Shown here one piece after another: positions 25,585-34,681 of a stretch of DNA of 64,000 nucleotides (position 1 is its first letter; each line of letters opens with the position of its first letter). The notes under the pieces are model-generated. The model made no database searches. It saw nothing but the letters and a program-made list of their open reading frames with translations, and was not told where the DNA came from. This DNA comes from Shimia sp039969785 (lineage in GTDB: Bacteria; Pseudomonadota; Alphaproteobacteria; Rhodobacterales; Rhodobacteraceae). The position numbers were made by a program, and so were the translations under genes. The stretch covers positions 62,001 to 126,000 of the forward strand of contig NZ_JBDVNC010000044.1 of the NCBI RefSeq assembly GCF_039969785.1, read 5' to 3'.

Positions 25585-26553
25585 ATGAAACACGCGGAAA
25601 CAGTCACCTTTGGCGGATCAGCATTGGATCGCGCCGCAGAAATCCGGGGCGACAAAGACGCCATGGCGGCGCTCTTACAGGCGCCGGCCAGCCGGGCCAT
25701 CGCGCTTTGGCGCGGTAAACCCTTATGTGCGGGCGATGATTTGAATGCGCTGGCGTATCTGCCCATGGATCATGCGCTTTTTGACAACACCAAGGTCCCG
25801 CCCATCTTTCTGGGCCGCGATTCACAGGGAGCCTGTTTTGCAAAAGACGTGTCTGGCTGGGAGCCGGATAATCTCGACAGCGAAAGCCTGAAGCTCTTCT
25901 TTGACGCCAGTCTGCAACATCATCCTGCGCTGCCCGAAGACCATCAGTTTGCTGAACTGCGCGGCGTCATGGCGCGCCTGTCCGCACGTGACGCAGAACT
26001 AGCCGCCACCGCCCGCGCGATATTTGGCTGGCACACATCCCACCGTTTCTGCGCGGCTTGTGGTCACGAAAGCCGAATGGCGATGTCAGGATGGCAACGT
26101 GACTGCCCGGCCTGCAACACCTCTCATTTCCCGCGCACCGATCCGGTTGTGATCATGCTGATCACCCATGGCAACAAGGTGTTGATGGGCCGCTCTCCGG
26201 CGTGGCCCGAGGGGATGTATTCGCTGTTGGCTGGATTTGTCGAACCGGGCGAACCGCTCGAAGCGGCGGTGCGGCGCGAAGTTTTGGAAGAAGCCAGTAT
26301 CGAAGTGGGCATAGTGGAATACCTGTCCAGCCAGCCCTGGCCATTTCCCTCTAACCTGATGTTTGGCTGCCGCGGCACGGCACTCAACGACGATATCACC
26401 GTCGACAAACATGAGCTTGACGACGCCCTCTGGGTCTCACGCGAAGATATCATGCAGGCATTTGCCGGCACACACCCGTTTCTCAATCCTGCGAGAAAAG
26501 GTTCAATTGCACATTTCATCTTGCGCAACTGGCTTGCAGACCGGCTGGATTGA
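25585..26553 (+). CDS. nudC: NAD(+) diphosphatase NudC (NADH pyrophosphatase, RNA deNADding)
   Basis: 322 residues from the ATG at 25585, chosen over the upstream ATG at 25495 because GCAGGAGAA precedes it and because family proteins begin with a similar VTFGGSxLDRA segment. A four-cysteine zinc site (CAACGHES...CPACN), a Nudix box (GFVEPGEPLEAAVRREVLEEA), and the NudC fingerprint SQPWPFPS are all present. It cleaves NAD(H) to NMN(H) and AMP and can remove NAD caps from RNA. Divergent from the CpdB-like gene. Confidence 0.95.
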   Translation: MKHAETVTFGGSALDRAAEIRGDKDAMAALLQAPASRAIALWRGKPLCAGDDLNALAYLPMDHALFDNTKVPPIFLGRDSQGACFAKDVSGWEPDNLDSESLKLFFDASLQHHPALPEDHQFAELRGVMARLSARDAELAATARAIFGWHTSHRFCAACGHESRMAMSGWQRDCPACNTSHFPRTDPVVIMLITHGNKVLMGRSPAWPEGMYSLLAGFVEPGEPLEAAVRREVLEEASIEVGIVEYLSSQPWPFPSNLMFGCRGTALNDDITVDKHELDDALWVSREDIMQAFAGTHPFLNPARKGSIAHFILRNWLADRLD

Positions 26554-26602
26554 GGCGACAATACTTTCAGTCAGGTAATCAGGGACCAGAGGTAAGTAAG
26601 CA

Positions 26603-27070
26603 ATGGAATTCACATCCAGAGAAGACATAGACGTCCCGATCGAACAAGCCTTTGAAATGATTTCTGATTTTGAACAGTTTGAGCGGGCCGCACTGCGACG
26701 TGGCGCAGAAGTCAGCCGTATGGATGACCTGTCGCGCCCGGGCGTTGGTGCACGCTGGGACGTCGGGTTCACGTTTCGCGGCAAAGCCCGCGCAATGCAG
26801 TTGGAAGTCACAAATTTTGAGCGCCCCAATGAAATCCAGCTGAAAGCTGTCGCGCAAGGCATCAACGCCGATATCAAATTCGAATTGGTTGCGCTGTCGC
26901 GCTCGCGCACACGGCTCAACGTCTGGTCCGGTCTCAAGGCCAACACTTTGTCGGCCCGCCTGCTGGTGCAATCGCTTAAACTGGCGCGCGGTACGTTGAC
27001 CAACCGTCTGGACAAACGCATCACCGCATTGGGGCGCGACATGGAAGACCGCTACTCCAAAATGGCCTGA
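26603..27070 (+). CDS. SRPBCC family protein
   Basis: 155 residues predicted to form a START/Bet v1-like pocket: an initial strand EFTSREDIDVPIEQAFEMISDFEQFERAALRRG is the hallmark of polyketide-cyclase-like SRPBCC proteins, and strands followed by a C-terminal long helix complete the fold. The ligand or reaction is unknown. It lies 49 bases after nudC on the same strand with a GAGGTAAG ribosome binding site, and converges on pheA with 6 bases between the stops. Confidence 0.8.
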   Translation: MEFTSREDIDVPIEQAFEMISDFEQFERAALRRGAEVSRMDDLSRPGVGARWDVGFTFRGKARAMQLEVTNFERPNEIQLKAVAQGINADIKFELVALSRSRTRLNVWSGLKANTLSARLLVQSLKLARGTLTNRLDKRITALGRDMEDRYSKMA

Positions 27071-27076
27071 TCAGGC

Positions 27077-27913
27077 TCAGAGATTACGACGCGGCGACGC
27101 AGGGTAGACTCCCAGAATATTCAGAGAATTGGTGAAATAGGCCAACTCTTCCAGCGCGCGACGCACTGGGGCGTCATCCGGGTGTCCCTCGATATCCGCA
27201 TAAAACCGGGTCGCCGTGAACGACCCGTCCACCATATAGCTTTCCAGCTTGGTCATGTTCACGCCATTTGTCGCGAACCCACCCATCGCTTTGTACAAAG
27301 CTGCCGGAATATTGCGCACTTCAAAGACAAACGTGGTTCGCATCACGCTCTCACCACGTCGGCTGACATCCGGTTCGCGTGACATGATGACAAATCGCGT
27401 CGTGTTGTGGCCATGGTCCTCGATATCCGACGCCAACACATTCAGCCCATAGATTTCAGCAGCCAACGACGAGGCCAGCACACCCTCATGAACGGCCCGG
27501 CTTTCCGCCAGTTCACGCGCTGCACCCGCGCTGTCTGCCGCGGAAATGCCCTGAATTCCGTGCATTTTCAAAAAATTGACAGATTGCGGCAGCAACACCA
27601 AATGCGCACGAACGGATGCCACATCTTCCAACGCAACACCGGGCATCGCCATTAAACAAATCCGCACCCGAACAAATGTTTCATCGACAATGTGCAACCC
27701 GCTTTCGGGCAACAGACGGTGAATGTCCGCAACCCGCCCATAGGTCGAGTTTTCGACCGGCAGCATCGCCAGATCCGCATCGCCGCGCCGCACAGCGCCA
27801 ATCACATCCTCAAACGACTGACACGGCACAGCTTCCATATCTGGATAAGCGTCCTGACAGGCCTCATGCGAATAGGCCCCGGGTTCTCCCTGAAAAGCGA
27901 TACGATTGGTCAT
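27077..27913 (-). CDS. pheA: Prephenate dehydratase
   Basis: 278 residues from the ATG at 27913 (MTNRIAFQGEPGAYS); the open frame extends nine codons further but lacks support. The catalytic domain (about 1-180) has GEPGAYSHEA and NTTRF, whose Thr-Arg-Phe is essential for decarboxylation/dehydration of prephenate to phenylpyruvate. A C-terminal ACT domain (about 190-275) with the ESYMVDGSFTATRFYADIEG segment mediates phenylalanine feedback. There is no fused chorismate mutase; a separate aroQ lies at 52.6 kb. Confidence 0.95.
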   Translation of the reverse strand: MTNRIAFQGEPGAYSHEACQDAYPDMEAVPCQSFEDVIGAVRRGDADLAMLPVENSTYGRVADIHRLLPESGLHIVDETFVRVRICLMAMPGVALEDVASVRAHLVLLPQSVNFLKMHGIQGISAADSAGAARELAESRAVHEGVLASSLAAEIYGLNVLASDIEDHGHNTTRFVIMSREPDVSRRGESVMRTTFVFEVRNIPAALYKAMGGFATNGVNMTKLESYMVDGSFTATRFYADIEGHPDDAPVRRALEELAYFTNSLNILGVYPASPRRNL

Positions 27914-28032
27914 TTGTTGATGTTCCGTCCTGTTTCTCACCCATCGGGCGATTGGTCGCGGTAACTATACCTTGCGTTCGCTTAGGGGAAGCGGATAGAT
28001 ACCCGGCAAACGCCACGAGATGGAAACGTAGC

Positions 28033-28563
28033 ATGTTCGACACGATGACAATGACGAAAGTCCTGGGTGCCTTCTGTGGCGCTCTGCTGATTTACCTGCT
28101 CGGCGCATGGGCCGCCGAAGAAATTTACCACACGGGTCCCAGCGGCCATGGCGATGGCCATGATCAGCAGGCCTATGTGATCGAAGTAGAAGGCGGCGAC
28201 GATCATGGCGACGCCGAAGCCGAAGAAGGCCCCAGCCTCGACGAGCTGATCGCCGAAGCAGACCTTGGCAAAGGCGCGAAAGTGTTCAGCAAGTGCAAAG
28301 CCTGCCACAAGCTGGAAGACGGTGCCAATGCAACAGGTCCACATCTTTATGGTGTTGTCGATCGTCCGGTCGGTTCGGTTGCCGGGTTTGGCTATTCGGG
28401 CAAACTGGTAGCTGTGGCTGACACCTGGTCACCTGAAAACCTCGACCATTTCCTGGCCAACCCAAAAGGTTTCGCACCAGGTACCAAAATGTCGTTCTCG
28501 GGTCTGAAAAAGCCTGCTGATCGTGCTAACCTGATCGCGTATCTGGACAGCCTGGATAACTAA
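28033..28563 (+). CDS. Membrane-anchored c-type cytochrome (CycM/c552 type)
   Basis: 176 residues. An uncleaved N-terminal helix (about 8-28) is followed by a His/Asp/Glu-rich linker (about 33-70) and a class I cytochrome c domain with heme motif CKACH at 88-92, GPHLYGVVDRPVGSVAGFGYS, and distal Met in PGTKMSFSG. This matches the CycM/cytochrome cy-like group that carries electrons from the bc1 complex to terminal oxidases, including the cbb3 oxidase encoded earlier in the window. Divergent from pheA. Confidence 0.93.
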   Translation: MFDTMTMTKVLGAFCGALLIYLLGAWAAEEIYHTGPSGHGDGHDQQAYVIEVEGGDDHGDAEAEEGPSLDELIAEADLGKGAKVFSKCKACHKLEDGANATGPHLYGVVDRPVGSVAGFGYSGKLVAVADTWSPENLDHFLANPKGFAPGTKMSFSGLKKPADRANLIAYLDSLDN

Positions 28564-28587
28564 GTCTCAGGACTTTATCGAATTTGA

Positions 28588-28612
28588 GGCCGCTGCACCC
28601 GCAGCGGCCTTA
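28588..28612 (+). terminator. Terminator after the cytochrome c gene
   Basis: Stem GGCCGCTGC / GCAGCGGCC with a four-base loop followed by TTATT. The T run is short, so efficiency is uncertain. Confidence 0.7.
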
Positions 28613-28641
28613 TTCGTTTCCGGCACCCCGAATTGCAGGCA

Positions 28642-29118
28642 TTAACCGGCAAACGCCCATGTTTTCTGTGCATCGGTCTCAACGGCACAGGGACGCGCCG
28701 CACGCAATCGCGCCAACGCTGCCTCAGGTGCCTCGCCCATCTCGATCATCAAACGCAGCACCGCCATTCCCGACCGGCCGCACCCGCCCCGGCAATGCAC
28801 CAACGCCCGGCCACCGGTTGCCAAAGCCGCCCGAACACCCTTGGAGACCTCAGGCCAACGCGCCAGAACGGCATCACCCGGGACACCAAAATCCTTTATC
28901 GGCAAGGCTTCCAAGCCGATCCCATTCCGCGCCAGATCGCCCGCGAACTCTTCTGCACCCAGTTCCACCAGTTCTTGCGGCTCGGTCATGCTCAGCACCA
29001 AAACCGGGGCCCATCCCGTAACAATCCCAAGATCACCGGCATAGTCGCCTTGCCGCCCCGGGGCCGGACAAATGCCCAAAACACCACCCCCGGCCTTGAT
29101 CTCAGCAATCACCATCAT
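28642..29118 (-). CDS. Protein-tyrosine phosphatase family protein
   Basis: 158 residues with the Cys-dependent phosphatase signature HCRGGCGRSG near residue 108, matching HCxxGxxRS, and an upstream general-acid region. The size and motif fit the dual-specificity-like phosphatases of bacteria (cyclin-dependent-kinase-inhibitor-3-like). Substrate unknown. It converges on the cytochrome gene and is divergent from dnaX. Confidence 0.85.
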   Translation of the reverse strand: MMVIAEIKAGGGVLGICPAPGRQGDYAGDLGIVTGWAPVLVLSMTEPQELVELGAEEFAGDLARNGIGLEALPIKDFGVPGDAVLARWPEVSKGVRAALATGGRALVHCRGGCGRSGMAVLRLMIEMGEAPEAALARLRAARPCAVETDAQKTWAFAG

Positions 29119-29276
29119 CGCCCGCCTCCCTCTCAGCCCTCAATCGGCATCTTCCTGCGCCCATCACGTTTCGCTGTCCCGTCAGATTGTCCGCTTTGAA
29201 CCGCATCTGCGGTAGACCTCACTGCCAGCGGCCCTTAGGCTTTGGCTGATCTGACGAATCCCGACAAAGGCCCATT

Positions 29277-31037
29277 ATGAGCGATACTCCGGACAACGCC
29301 TATCAGGTTCTTGCGCGCAAATACCGCCCCGAAACCTTTGCCGACCTCATCGGTCAGGACGCCATGGTGCGCACATTGCGCAACGCGTTCAAAGCAGACC
29401 GGATCGCGCAAGCCTTTATCATGACCGGCATCCGCGGCACCGGCAAAACCACAACCGCGCGCATCATTGCCAAAGGCATGAACTGTATCGGCCCGGATGG
29501 CGGCTCTGGCCCCACTACAGACCCTTGCGGTCAGTGCGAACATTGCGTGGCCATCATGGAAGGCCGCCATGTCGACGTCATGGAAATGGATGCGGCGTCA
29601 CGCACCGGGGTGAATGACATCCGCGAGATCATTGATTCGGTGCATTATCGCGCCGCATCAGCCCGCTACAAAATCTACATTATCGATGAGGTGCACATGC
29701 TCTCCAACAGCGCGTTCAACGCGCTGCTGAAAACGCTGGAAGAGCCCCCCGCCCACGTCAAATTCATCTTTGCGACCACCGAGATTCGCAAAGTTCCGGT
29801 CACGGTCCTCTCACGATGTCAGCGTTTTGACCTGCGCCGCATTGAACCCGAAGTCATGATCACCATGTTGCGGCGCATCGCCACGGCCGAAGGCGCCGAT
29901 ATTGCCGATGATGCGCTGGCCCTGATCACCCGCGCCGCCGAAGGCTCGGCCCGCGATGCGCAATCCCTGCTGGATCAGGCAATCTCGCACGGCGCCGGTG
30001 AAACCACCGCCGATCAGGTCCGCGCCATGCTCGGTCTGGCCGACCGGGGCCGCGTGCTTGACCTGTTCGATATGATCCTGCGCGGCGATGCAGGCGGCGC
30101 ACTCAATGAAATGTCATCGCAATATGCCGATGGCGCCGATCCGCTGGCTGTGCTGCGCGATCTGGCCGAGATCACCCATTGGGTCAGCGTCGTAAAGATC
30201 ACCCCGGAAGCGGCCGAAGATCCAACCGTGTCGCCGGATGAACGCGCCCGAGGCCAATCCATGGCCGAAAAATTGCCCATGCGCGTACTGACCCGCATGT
30301 GGCAGATGCTGCTCAAAGCGCTGGACGAAGTTGCAGGCGCACCAAATGCTATGATGGCCGCCGAAATGGCGATCATCCGCCTCACCCATGTGGCCGACCT
30401 GCCCTCGCCCGAGGAACTGGTGCGCAAATTGCAAAACACGCCGCAACCGCCCGCACCCACGCCCGGCGGTGGTACGCCCTCTGGCGGTGGCGGCGGCGGT
30501 TCACCTATGGCGCTCGCATCTTCGCCGCGCCCCTCAACAGCCCCGGGTGGATCATCATCCGGCACTGTGACCGCATTGGCAGTTGCCAACGAACAGGCAC
30601 TGGCCCGCTATGCCACCTTTGATCATGTTGTCGAACTGATCCGCAAAAAGCGCGACGTGAAACTGCTGGTCGAAGTTGAAACCTGTCTGCGTCTGGGCAG
30701 CTATCAACCCGGCCGCATCGAATTTGTCCCAACCCCAAACGCGCCCCCTGATCTGGCACAACGGCTGGGCCAACGCCTGCAAGGCTGGACCGGCAACCGC
30801 TGGGCCGTCACGCTGGTCAACGAAGGCGGCGGCGACACCATCGCAGAAATACGCGACGCTGCGGAAAACGCCCTGCGTTCGGATGCAATGGACCACCCGA
30901 TGGTTCAGGCGGTTCTTATGGCTTTCCCCAAAGCCAAAATCACCGAGATCAAAACACAACAGGACATCGCCGCCGAAGCACAGGCCGAAGCCCTGCCCGA
31001 GGTCGAAGGCGAATGGGATCCCTTCGAAGAGGATTAG
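29277..31037 (+). CDS. dnaX: DNA polymerase III subunit gamma/tau
   Basis: 586 residues. AAA+ core: Walker A GIRGTGKTTTARII near 46, a four-Cys zinc module (C62, then CGQCEHC near 80), Walker B IIDEVHMLS, the sensor/arginine finger SRCQRFDL. A Gly/Pro-rich linker (about 385-425) precedes the tau domain V region that binds the polymerase alpha subunit. It forms the clamp loader that holds the replisome together. I found no A AAA AAG slippery site, so a frameshifted gamma form is not evident. Followed by phzF, 2 bases later. Confidence 0.96.
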   Translation: MSDTPDNAYQVLARKYRPETFADLIGQDAMVRTLRNAFKADRIAQAFIMTGIRGTGKTTTARIIAKGMNCIGPDGGSGPTTDPCGQCEHCVAIMEGRHVDVMEMDAASRTGVNDIREIIDSVHYRAASARYKIYIIDEVHMLSNSAFNALLKTLEEPPAHVKFIFATTEIRKVPVTVLSRCQRFDLRRIEPEVMITMLRRIATAEGADIADDALALITRAAEGSARDAQSLLDQAISHGAGETTADQVRAMLGLADRGRVLDLFDMILRGDAGGALNEMSSQYADGADPLAVLRDLAEITHWVSVVKITPEAAEDPTVSPDERARGQSMAEKLPMRVLTRMWQMLLKALDEVAGAPNAMMAAEMAIIRLTHVADLPSPEELVRKLQNTPQPPAPTPGGGTPSGGGGGGSPMALASSPRPSTAPGGSSSGTVTALAVANEQALARYATFDHVVELIRKKRDVKLLVEVETCLRLGSYQPGRIEFVPTPNAPPDLAQRLGQRLQGWTGNRWAVTLVNEGGGDTIAEIRDAAENALRSDAMDHPMVQAVLMAFPKAKITEIKTQQDIAAEAQAEALPEVEGEWDPFEED

Positions 31038-31039
31038 AC

Positions 31040-31885
31040 ATGGTGCAACGCCGGTTCATACAGACAGACGTGTTCTCCGCAACACCCACACTTGGCAATG
31101 GTCTGGCCGTTGTGGTCGACGCCGAAGGCATGAGCGACACCGACATGCAGCGTTTTGCCGCCTGGACCAACCTGGCCGAAACCACATTTCTGTTGCGCCC
31201 GACGGATGAAAACGCCGACTACCGCGTGCGCATTTTTACCCCGGCACGCGAAATGCCCTTTGCCGGACATCCCACATTAGGCAGCTGCATGGCCTGGCTG
31301 CACGCGGGTCACAGCCCCCAAACCCCCGGACTGGTGCGTCAGGAATGTGCCATCGGCCTTGTCGACATCGACCTGACCGGTTCCGTACCCGCTTTTGTCT
31401 CGCCACCCACCGACGTCGCCGCGATGCCCGAGACCGAACAGACCCGCCTTCTGGACGCGCTCGACATTGACCCGACCCGTGTAAAATCTGCCGTCACGCT
31501 CGACAATGGCCCCAAATGGCAATTGTTCGAACTCGCCAGCGCCGCCAACGTGCTTGCTGCCGATGCCGCTCGGGTGCACTGGCCTGACCATGCCGGACTG
31601 GCGCTGTTTGGCGCGCATCCCGCCGGATCAGAATGTGACTTCGAGGCCCGCAATATCGCCCCGTCCAGCGGTATGTCCGAAGACCCGATCACCGGCTCTC
31701 TGAATGCCGCCATTGCCTGCTGGCTCTTGTCAGAAAACCGTCTGCAAGGGTCTGCTATCGCGGCCCAGGGCACAGCCATCGGGCGCACCGGACGGGTCGA
31801 ATATCGCTGCGATCCGGCCCGCCCCGGTCAGGTATTGATCGGCGGCGCCGTCAATATTCTGATCGAAGGCACGCTTGATTTGTGA
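31040..31885 (+). CDS. PhzF family phenazine-biosynthesis-like isomerase/epimerase
   Basis: 281 residues from the ATG at 31040 (MVQRRFIQTDVFS), two bases after the dnaX stop. The PhzF fold is seen in the paired half-domains: TDVFSATPTLGNGLAVV, the ETTFLL catalytic segment, MPFAGHPTLGSCMAW, and later SGMSEDPITGSLNAA. PhzF proteins catalyse proton shifts in cyclic or amino acid substrates; the actual substrate of this one is unknown. Not evidence of phenazine synthesis, since no other phz genes are near. Confidence 0.88.
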   Translation: MVQRRFIQTDVFSATPTLGNGLAVVVDAEGMSDTDMQRFAAWTNLAETTFLLRPTDENADYRVRIFTPAREMPFAGHPTLGSCMAWLHAGHSPQTPGLVRQECAIGLVDIDLTGSVPAFVSPPTDVAAMPETEQTRLLDALDIDPTRVKSAVTLDNGPKWQLFELASAANVLAADAARVHWPDHAGLALFGAHPAGSECDFEARNIAPSSGMSEDPITGSLNAAIACWLLSENRLQGSAIAAQGTAIGRTGRVEYRCDPARPGQVLIGGAVNILIEGTLDL

Positions 31886-31956
31886 TCCCCACCTTGTACG
31901 CAAGACCCGCGCACCGTATTTAAACGTCAGACACTCAGACACCGCTGGAGAAGACA

Positions 31957-32301
31957 ATGCTCAAAGGTTTAGGCAATCTTGGCGACATGGCCAAAATGAT
32001 GAAACAGGCCCAGGATATGCAATCCAAGATGACCGAAATGCAGGATGAACTGCACAGCATCATGGTTGTCGGTGAAAGCGGCGCCGGGCTGGTCAAAGCC
32101 ACCGCCTCAGCCAAAGGCGAGCTCAAAGCGCTGGATATTGATCCCTCGATCTTCAACGGCGACGACAAAGAAGTGGTCGAAGACCTGATTCTGGCCGCCA
32201 TCAAAGACGCGCAAAACAAAGCCAGCGAACGGTCTCAGGAAGAGCTTGGTAAGATCACCGAAAGCCTCGGCTTACCAGCAGATATCAAACTGCCATTCTG
32301 A
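31957..32301 (+). CDS. ybaB: YbaB/EbfC family nucleoid-associated protein
   Basis: 114 residues: MLKGLGNLGDMAKMMKQAQDMQSKM is the typical N-terminal coiled helix, followed by three strands and a C-terminal helix. YbaB forms a tweezer-like dimer that binds DNA. The dnaX-ybaB-recR order is conserved widely; here phzF is inserted between dnaX and ybaB. Confidence 0.95.
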   Translation: MLKGLGNLGDMAKMMKQAQDMQSKMTEMQDELHSIMVVGESGAGLVKATASAKGELKALDIDPSIFNGDDKEVVEDLILAAIKDAQNKASERSQEELGKITESLGLPADIKLPF

Positions 32302-32399
32302 TCTTGCGCCCCTGCCCCTTCATTTTGCTATAAATACTCAAATTCCAGGGGTCAGACCGGACACGGTCACATAAGCAAAAAACCAGCCGGGGCAACGAC

Positions 32400-32990
32400 A
32401 TGAGCAGTTCCGAAATCGACAATCTGATCGACCTGATGGCGCGGCTGCCCGGGCTTGGCCCGCGCTCGGCCCGGCGTGCCGTGCTGCACCTGATCCGCAA
32501 ACGCGCCTTGCTGTTGACCCCGCTTGCGGACGCCATGCAACAGGTCGCCGTCACCGCACGCGAATGCCTGAACTGCGGCAATGTCGGCACCACCGATATT
32601 TGTGACATCTGTTCAGCAGAGAAACGCACCACAGGCGAACTGTGCGTGGTTGAAGACGTCTCTGATCTTTGGGCCATGGAACGCGCGGATGTCTTCAAGG
32701 GACGGTATCACGTTCTGGGCGGCACCTTGTCGGCATTGGAAGGCGTTGGCCCCGAAGACCTCTCAATCCCGCGCCTGATTGATCGTGTGGCAAGCGAAGG
32801 CATCACCGAAGTGATTCTCGCGCTGAACGCCACTGTCGATGGCCAGACCACCGCGCATTACATCGCCGACCAGTTAGAAGATCACGTGCGCCTAACCTCT
32901 CTGGCGCAGGGCGTCCCGGTGGGGGGCGAACTGGATTACCTCGATGAAGGCACCATCAGCGCGGCCCTCACGGCCCGAAAACAACTCTGA
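32400..32990 (+). CDS. recR: Recombination mediator protein RecR
   Basis: 196 residues: helix-hairpin-helix LMARLPGLGPRSARRAVLHL (about 11-30), a C4 zinc finger CLNC...CDIC (about 58-73), and a Toprim domain with VVEDVSD and LALNATVDGQTTA. RecR with RecO/RecF loads RecA at single-strand gaps. Last gene of the dnaX-phzF-ybaB-recR group. Confidence 0.96.
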   Translation: MSSSEIDNLIDLMARLPGLGPRSARRAVLHLIRKRALLLTPLADAMQQVAVTARECLNCGNVGTTDICDICSAEKRTTGELCVVEDVSDLWAMERADVFKGRYHVLGGTLSALEGVGPEDLSIPRLIDRVASEGITEVILALNATVDGQTTAHYIADQLEDHVRLTSLAQGVPVGGELDYLDEGTISAALTARKQL

Positions 32991-33021
32991 CCCGGCCAGC
33001 GAACGCTCCCGCCCCTTTTAA

Positions 33022-33075
33022 CTGCATCAAAGATGCAGCCCAAAAGTGTTGGGCCCGGCCGCGCCAAAGGCGCGG
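33022..33075 (+). other. Two AAA-loop hairpins downstream of recR
   Basis: CTGCATC-AAA-GATGCAG (33022-33038) and CCGCGCC-AAA-GGCGCGG (33059-33075) are two perfect seven-base stems with the same three-base loop, lying before the terminator at 33101. They could protect the recR mRNA 3' end or be unrelated inverted repeats. Confidence 0.55.
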
Positions 33076-33100
33076 CACGCGACCCGGACAGCACAACAAA

Positions 33101-33131
33101 AAAAGACCGCCCCCACATGGGACGGTCTTTT
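33101..33131. terminator. Bidirectional terminator between recR and trcR
   Basis: Stem AAAAGACCG / CGGTCTTTT with further inner pairing (CCCACATGGG-like). The minus-strand tail is seven T, the plus-strand tail four T, so it mainly ends trcR. Confidence 0.82.
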
Positions 33132-33153
33132 CAATCTCTCGACAAGACCAGCC

Positions 33154-33915
33154 TCAGCGGGGCTGTTCTTCCTCGTCTTCATCACCCGGCAGGTTAAAGA
33201 AGCTTTCGGCGTCCGAGTAGTCTTCTTTGGACCGCTTATCCTCGTCGTCGTCATCATCGCTCAAGCTGAACGTTTCCAGGCCTTCGATGGCTGTCGGAAT
33301 CTTAGGCTCTGCGTCCATTTCCAGCGATTGCTCTGTCGACACCAGCTTGCGGCGCTCGTCATCGCTCATCACTTCACCCTCGGCGGCTTTCTTCGCAGCG
33401 GCTTTCTGCACAACCGCATCCAGCTCGGATTGTTTGCACAGTCCCAGCGCCACCGGATCAATCGGCTGAATGTTGGAAATATTCCAGTGCGTGCGCTCGC
33501 GAATTGCCTGAATGGTCGGCTTGGTGGTGCCCACCAGCTTGCCAATCTGACCATCGCTCAGCTCGGGATGGAACTTGACCAGCCACAGGATTGATGCAGG
33601 CCGGTCCTGACGCTTGGACAGCGGCGTATAGCGTGGTCCACGGCGTTTTTCTTCGCCCTGAGCAGCCGCGTTGAATTTCAGCTTCATCTTATAAAGCGGA
33701 TTGTTTTCCGCCGTGTCCAATTCACCCTGAACCAACTGGTTGTTGGCAACCGGGTCAAACCCTTTGACGCCCGCCGCGACATCGCCATCCGCAATGCCCT
33801 GAATTTCCAGCTCGTGCATACCAACAAAATCCGCGATCTGCTTAAAGCTGATCGTGGTGTTGTCCACCAGCCATACGGCGGTTGCTTTGGGGTGCAGCAA
33901 TTTCGTCATTTGCAC
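33154..33915 (-). CDS. trcR: Cell cycle transcriptional regulator TrcR (DUF1013)
   Basis: 253 residues. The conserved N-terminal domain MTKLLHPKATAVWLVDNTTISFKQIADFVGMHELEIQGIADG is a helix-turn-helix-like module followed by a second one (LSDGQIGKLVGTTKPTIQAIR), the DUF1013 arrangement found only in alphaproteobacteria. A C-terminal acidic tail (DDDDDEDK, EDEEEQ) closes it. TrcR is reported as a cell-cycle transcription regulator. The ATG two codons inside the frame (33909) is also possible. Confidence 0.9.
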   Translation of the reverse strand: MQMTKLLHPKATAVWLVDNTTISFKQIADFVGMHELEIQGIADGDVAAGVKGFDPVANNQLVQGELDTAENNPLYKMKLKFNAAAQGEEKRRGPRYTPLSKRQDRPASILWLVKFHPELSDGQIGKLVGTTKPTIQAIRERTHWNISNIQPIDPVALGLCKQSELDAVVQKAAAKKAAEGEVMSDDERRKLVSTEQSLEMDAEPKIPTAIEGLETFSLSDDDDDEDKRSKEDYSDAESFFNLPGDEDEEEQPR

Positions 33916-34042
33916 TTCTCCTTAACACAAATCTTCCCCGTTGCCTGACTTTGCAGGCGGCACCTTTTGGCGAGGTGCGGGTTTCCGTTGTCGGGGAACT
34001 TCGGGCCTATATAGTAGCATCCAACGCATAAGGAAAGAGTGA

Positions 34043-34681
34043 ATGCGCGCGCTAAAAATCCTGCTTCTCACCGCCTTGATGTCGGCTCCGGCGCATGCCG
34101 AAGGCGACCGGGCCGGTGAATTTGACTATTACGTTCTGGCGCTCAGCTGGTCCGCCAACTGGTGCGCCATTGAAGGGGACGCGAAAAACTCACCGCAATG
34201 CGACCCACGCCACGATCACGGATGGGTGCTGCACGGGCTGTGGCCACAGTTCCACAGGGGCTGGCCCTCGCACTGCCCAACCACATATCGCAACCCGTCC
34301 CGCTCACAGACCAATGCAATGGCCGACATCATGGGCACCTCCGGGCTCGCCTGGTATCAGTGGAAAAAACATGGACGCTGCTCCGGCCTGTCATCGCAAG
34401 ACTACTTTGCCACCGCCCGGCGCGCCTATGACGCGATCACCCGCCCGACGGTGTTTCGCAGCCTCGAAAAACCCGTACGCCTGCCTGCATCCGTGGTCGA
34501 ACAGGCGTTTCTCAAAGAAAACCCGCGCCTTGAGCCGGATATGCTCACCATCACCTGCCGCGGCGGTTACATTCAGGAAGCCCGTGTGTGTTTGTCCAAG
34601 GACCTTGACCCGGTCCCGTGTGGGCGCGACGTGATCCGGGATTGCTCTCTCAAAGACGCGCTGTTTGAACCTGTGCGCTAA
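34043..34681 (+). CDS. Ribonuclease T2 family protein
   Basis: 212 residues with a signal peptide (about 1-19, MRALKILLLTALMSAPAHA). Both RNase T2 active-site motifs are present: CAS I in WVLHGLWPQ (about 65-73) and CAS II in YQWKKHGRCSG (about 108-118), plus paired cysteines. The family cuts single-stranded RNA through a 2',3'-cyclic phosphate in the periplasm or outside the cell. It ends convergently with the next gene, overlapping it by 4 bases. A GGAAAGAG ribosome binding site precedes the ATG. Confidence 0.92.
   Translation: MRALKILLLTALMSAPAHAEGDRAGEFDYYVLALSWSANWCAIEGDAKNSPQCDPRHDHGWVLHGLWPQFHRGWPSHCPTTYRNPSRSQTNAMADIMGTSGLAWYQWKKHGRCSGLSSQDYFATARRAYDAITRPTVFRSLEKPVRLPASVVEQAFLKENPRLEPDMLTITCRGGYIQEARVCLSKDLDPVPCGRDVIRDCSLKDALFEPVR

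Noticed and set aside
30640..30665. Possible dnaX frameshift site (run of five A)
   Set aside because: Lacks the A AAA AAG heptamer and an obvious downstream stem; no support for a gamma product.
31040..31885. Phenazine biosynthesis
   Set aside because: A single PhzF homologue next to dnaX is not enough; no phzA-G partners nearby.
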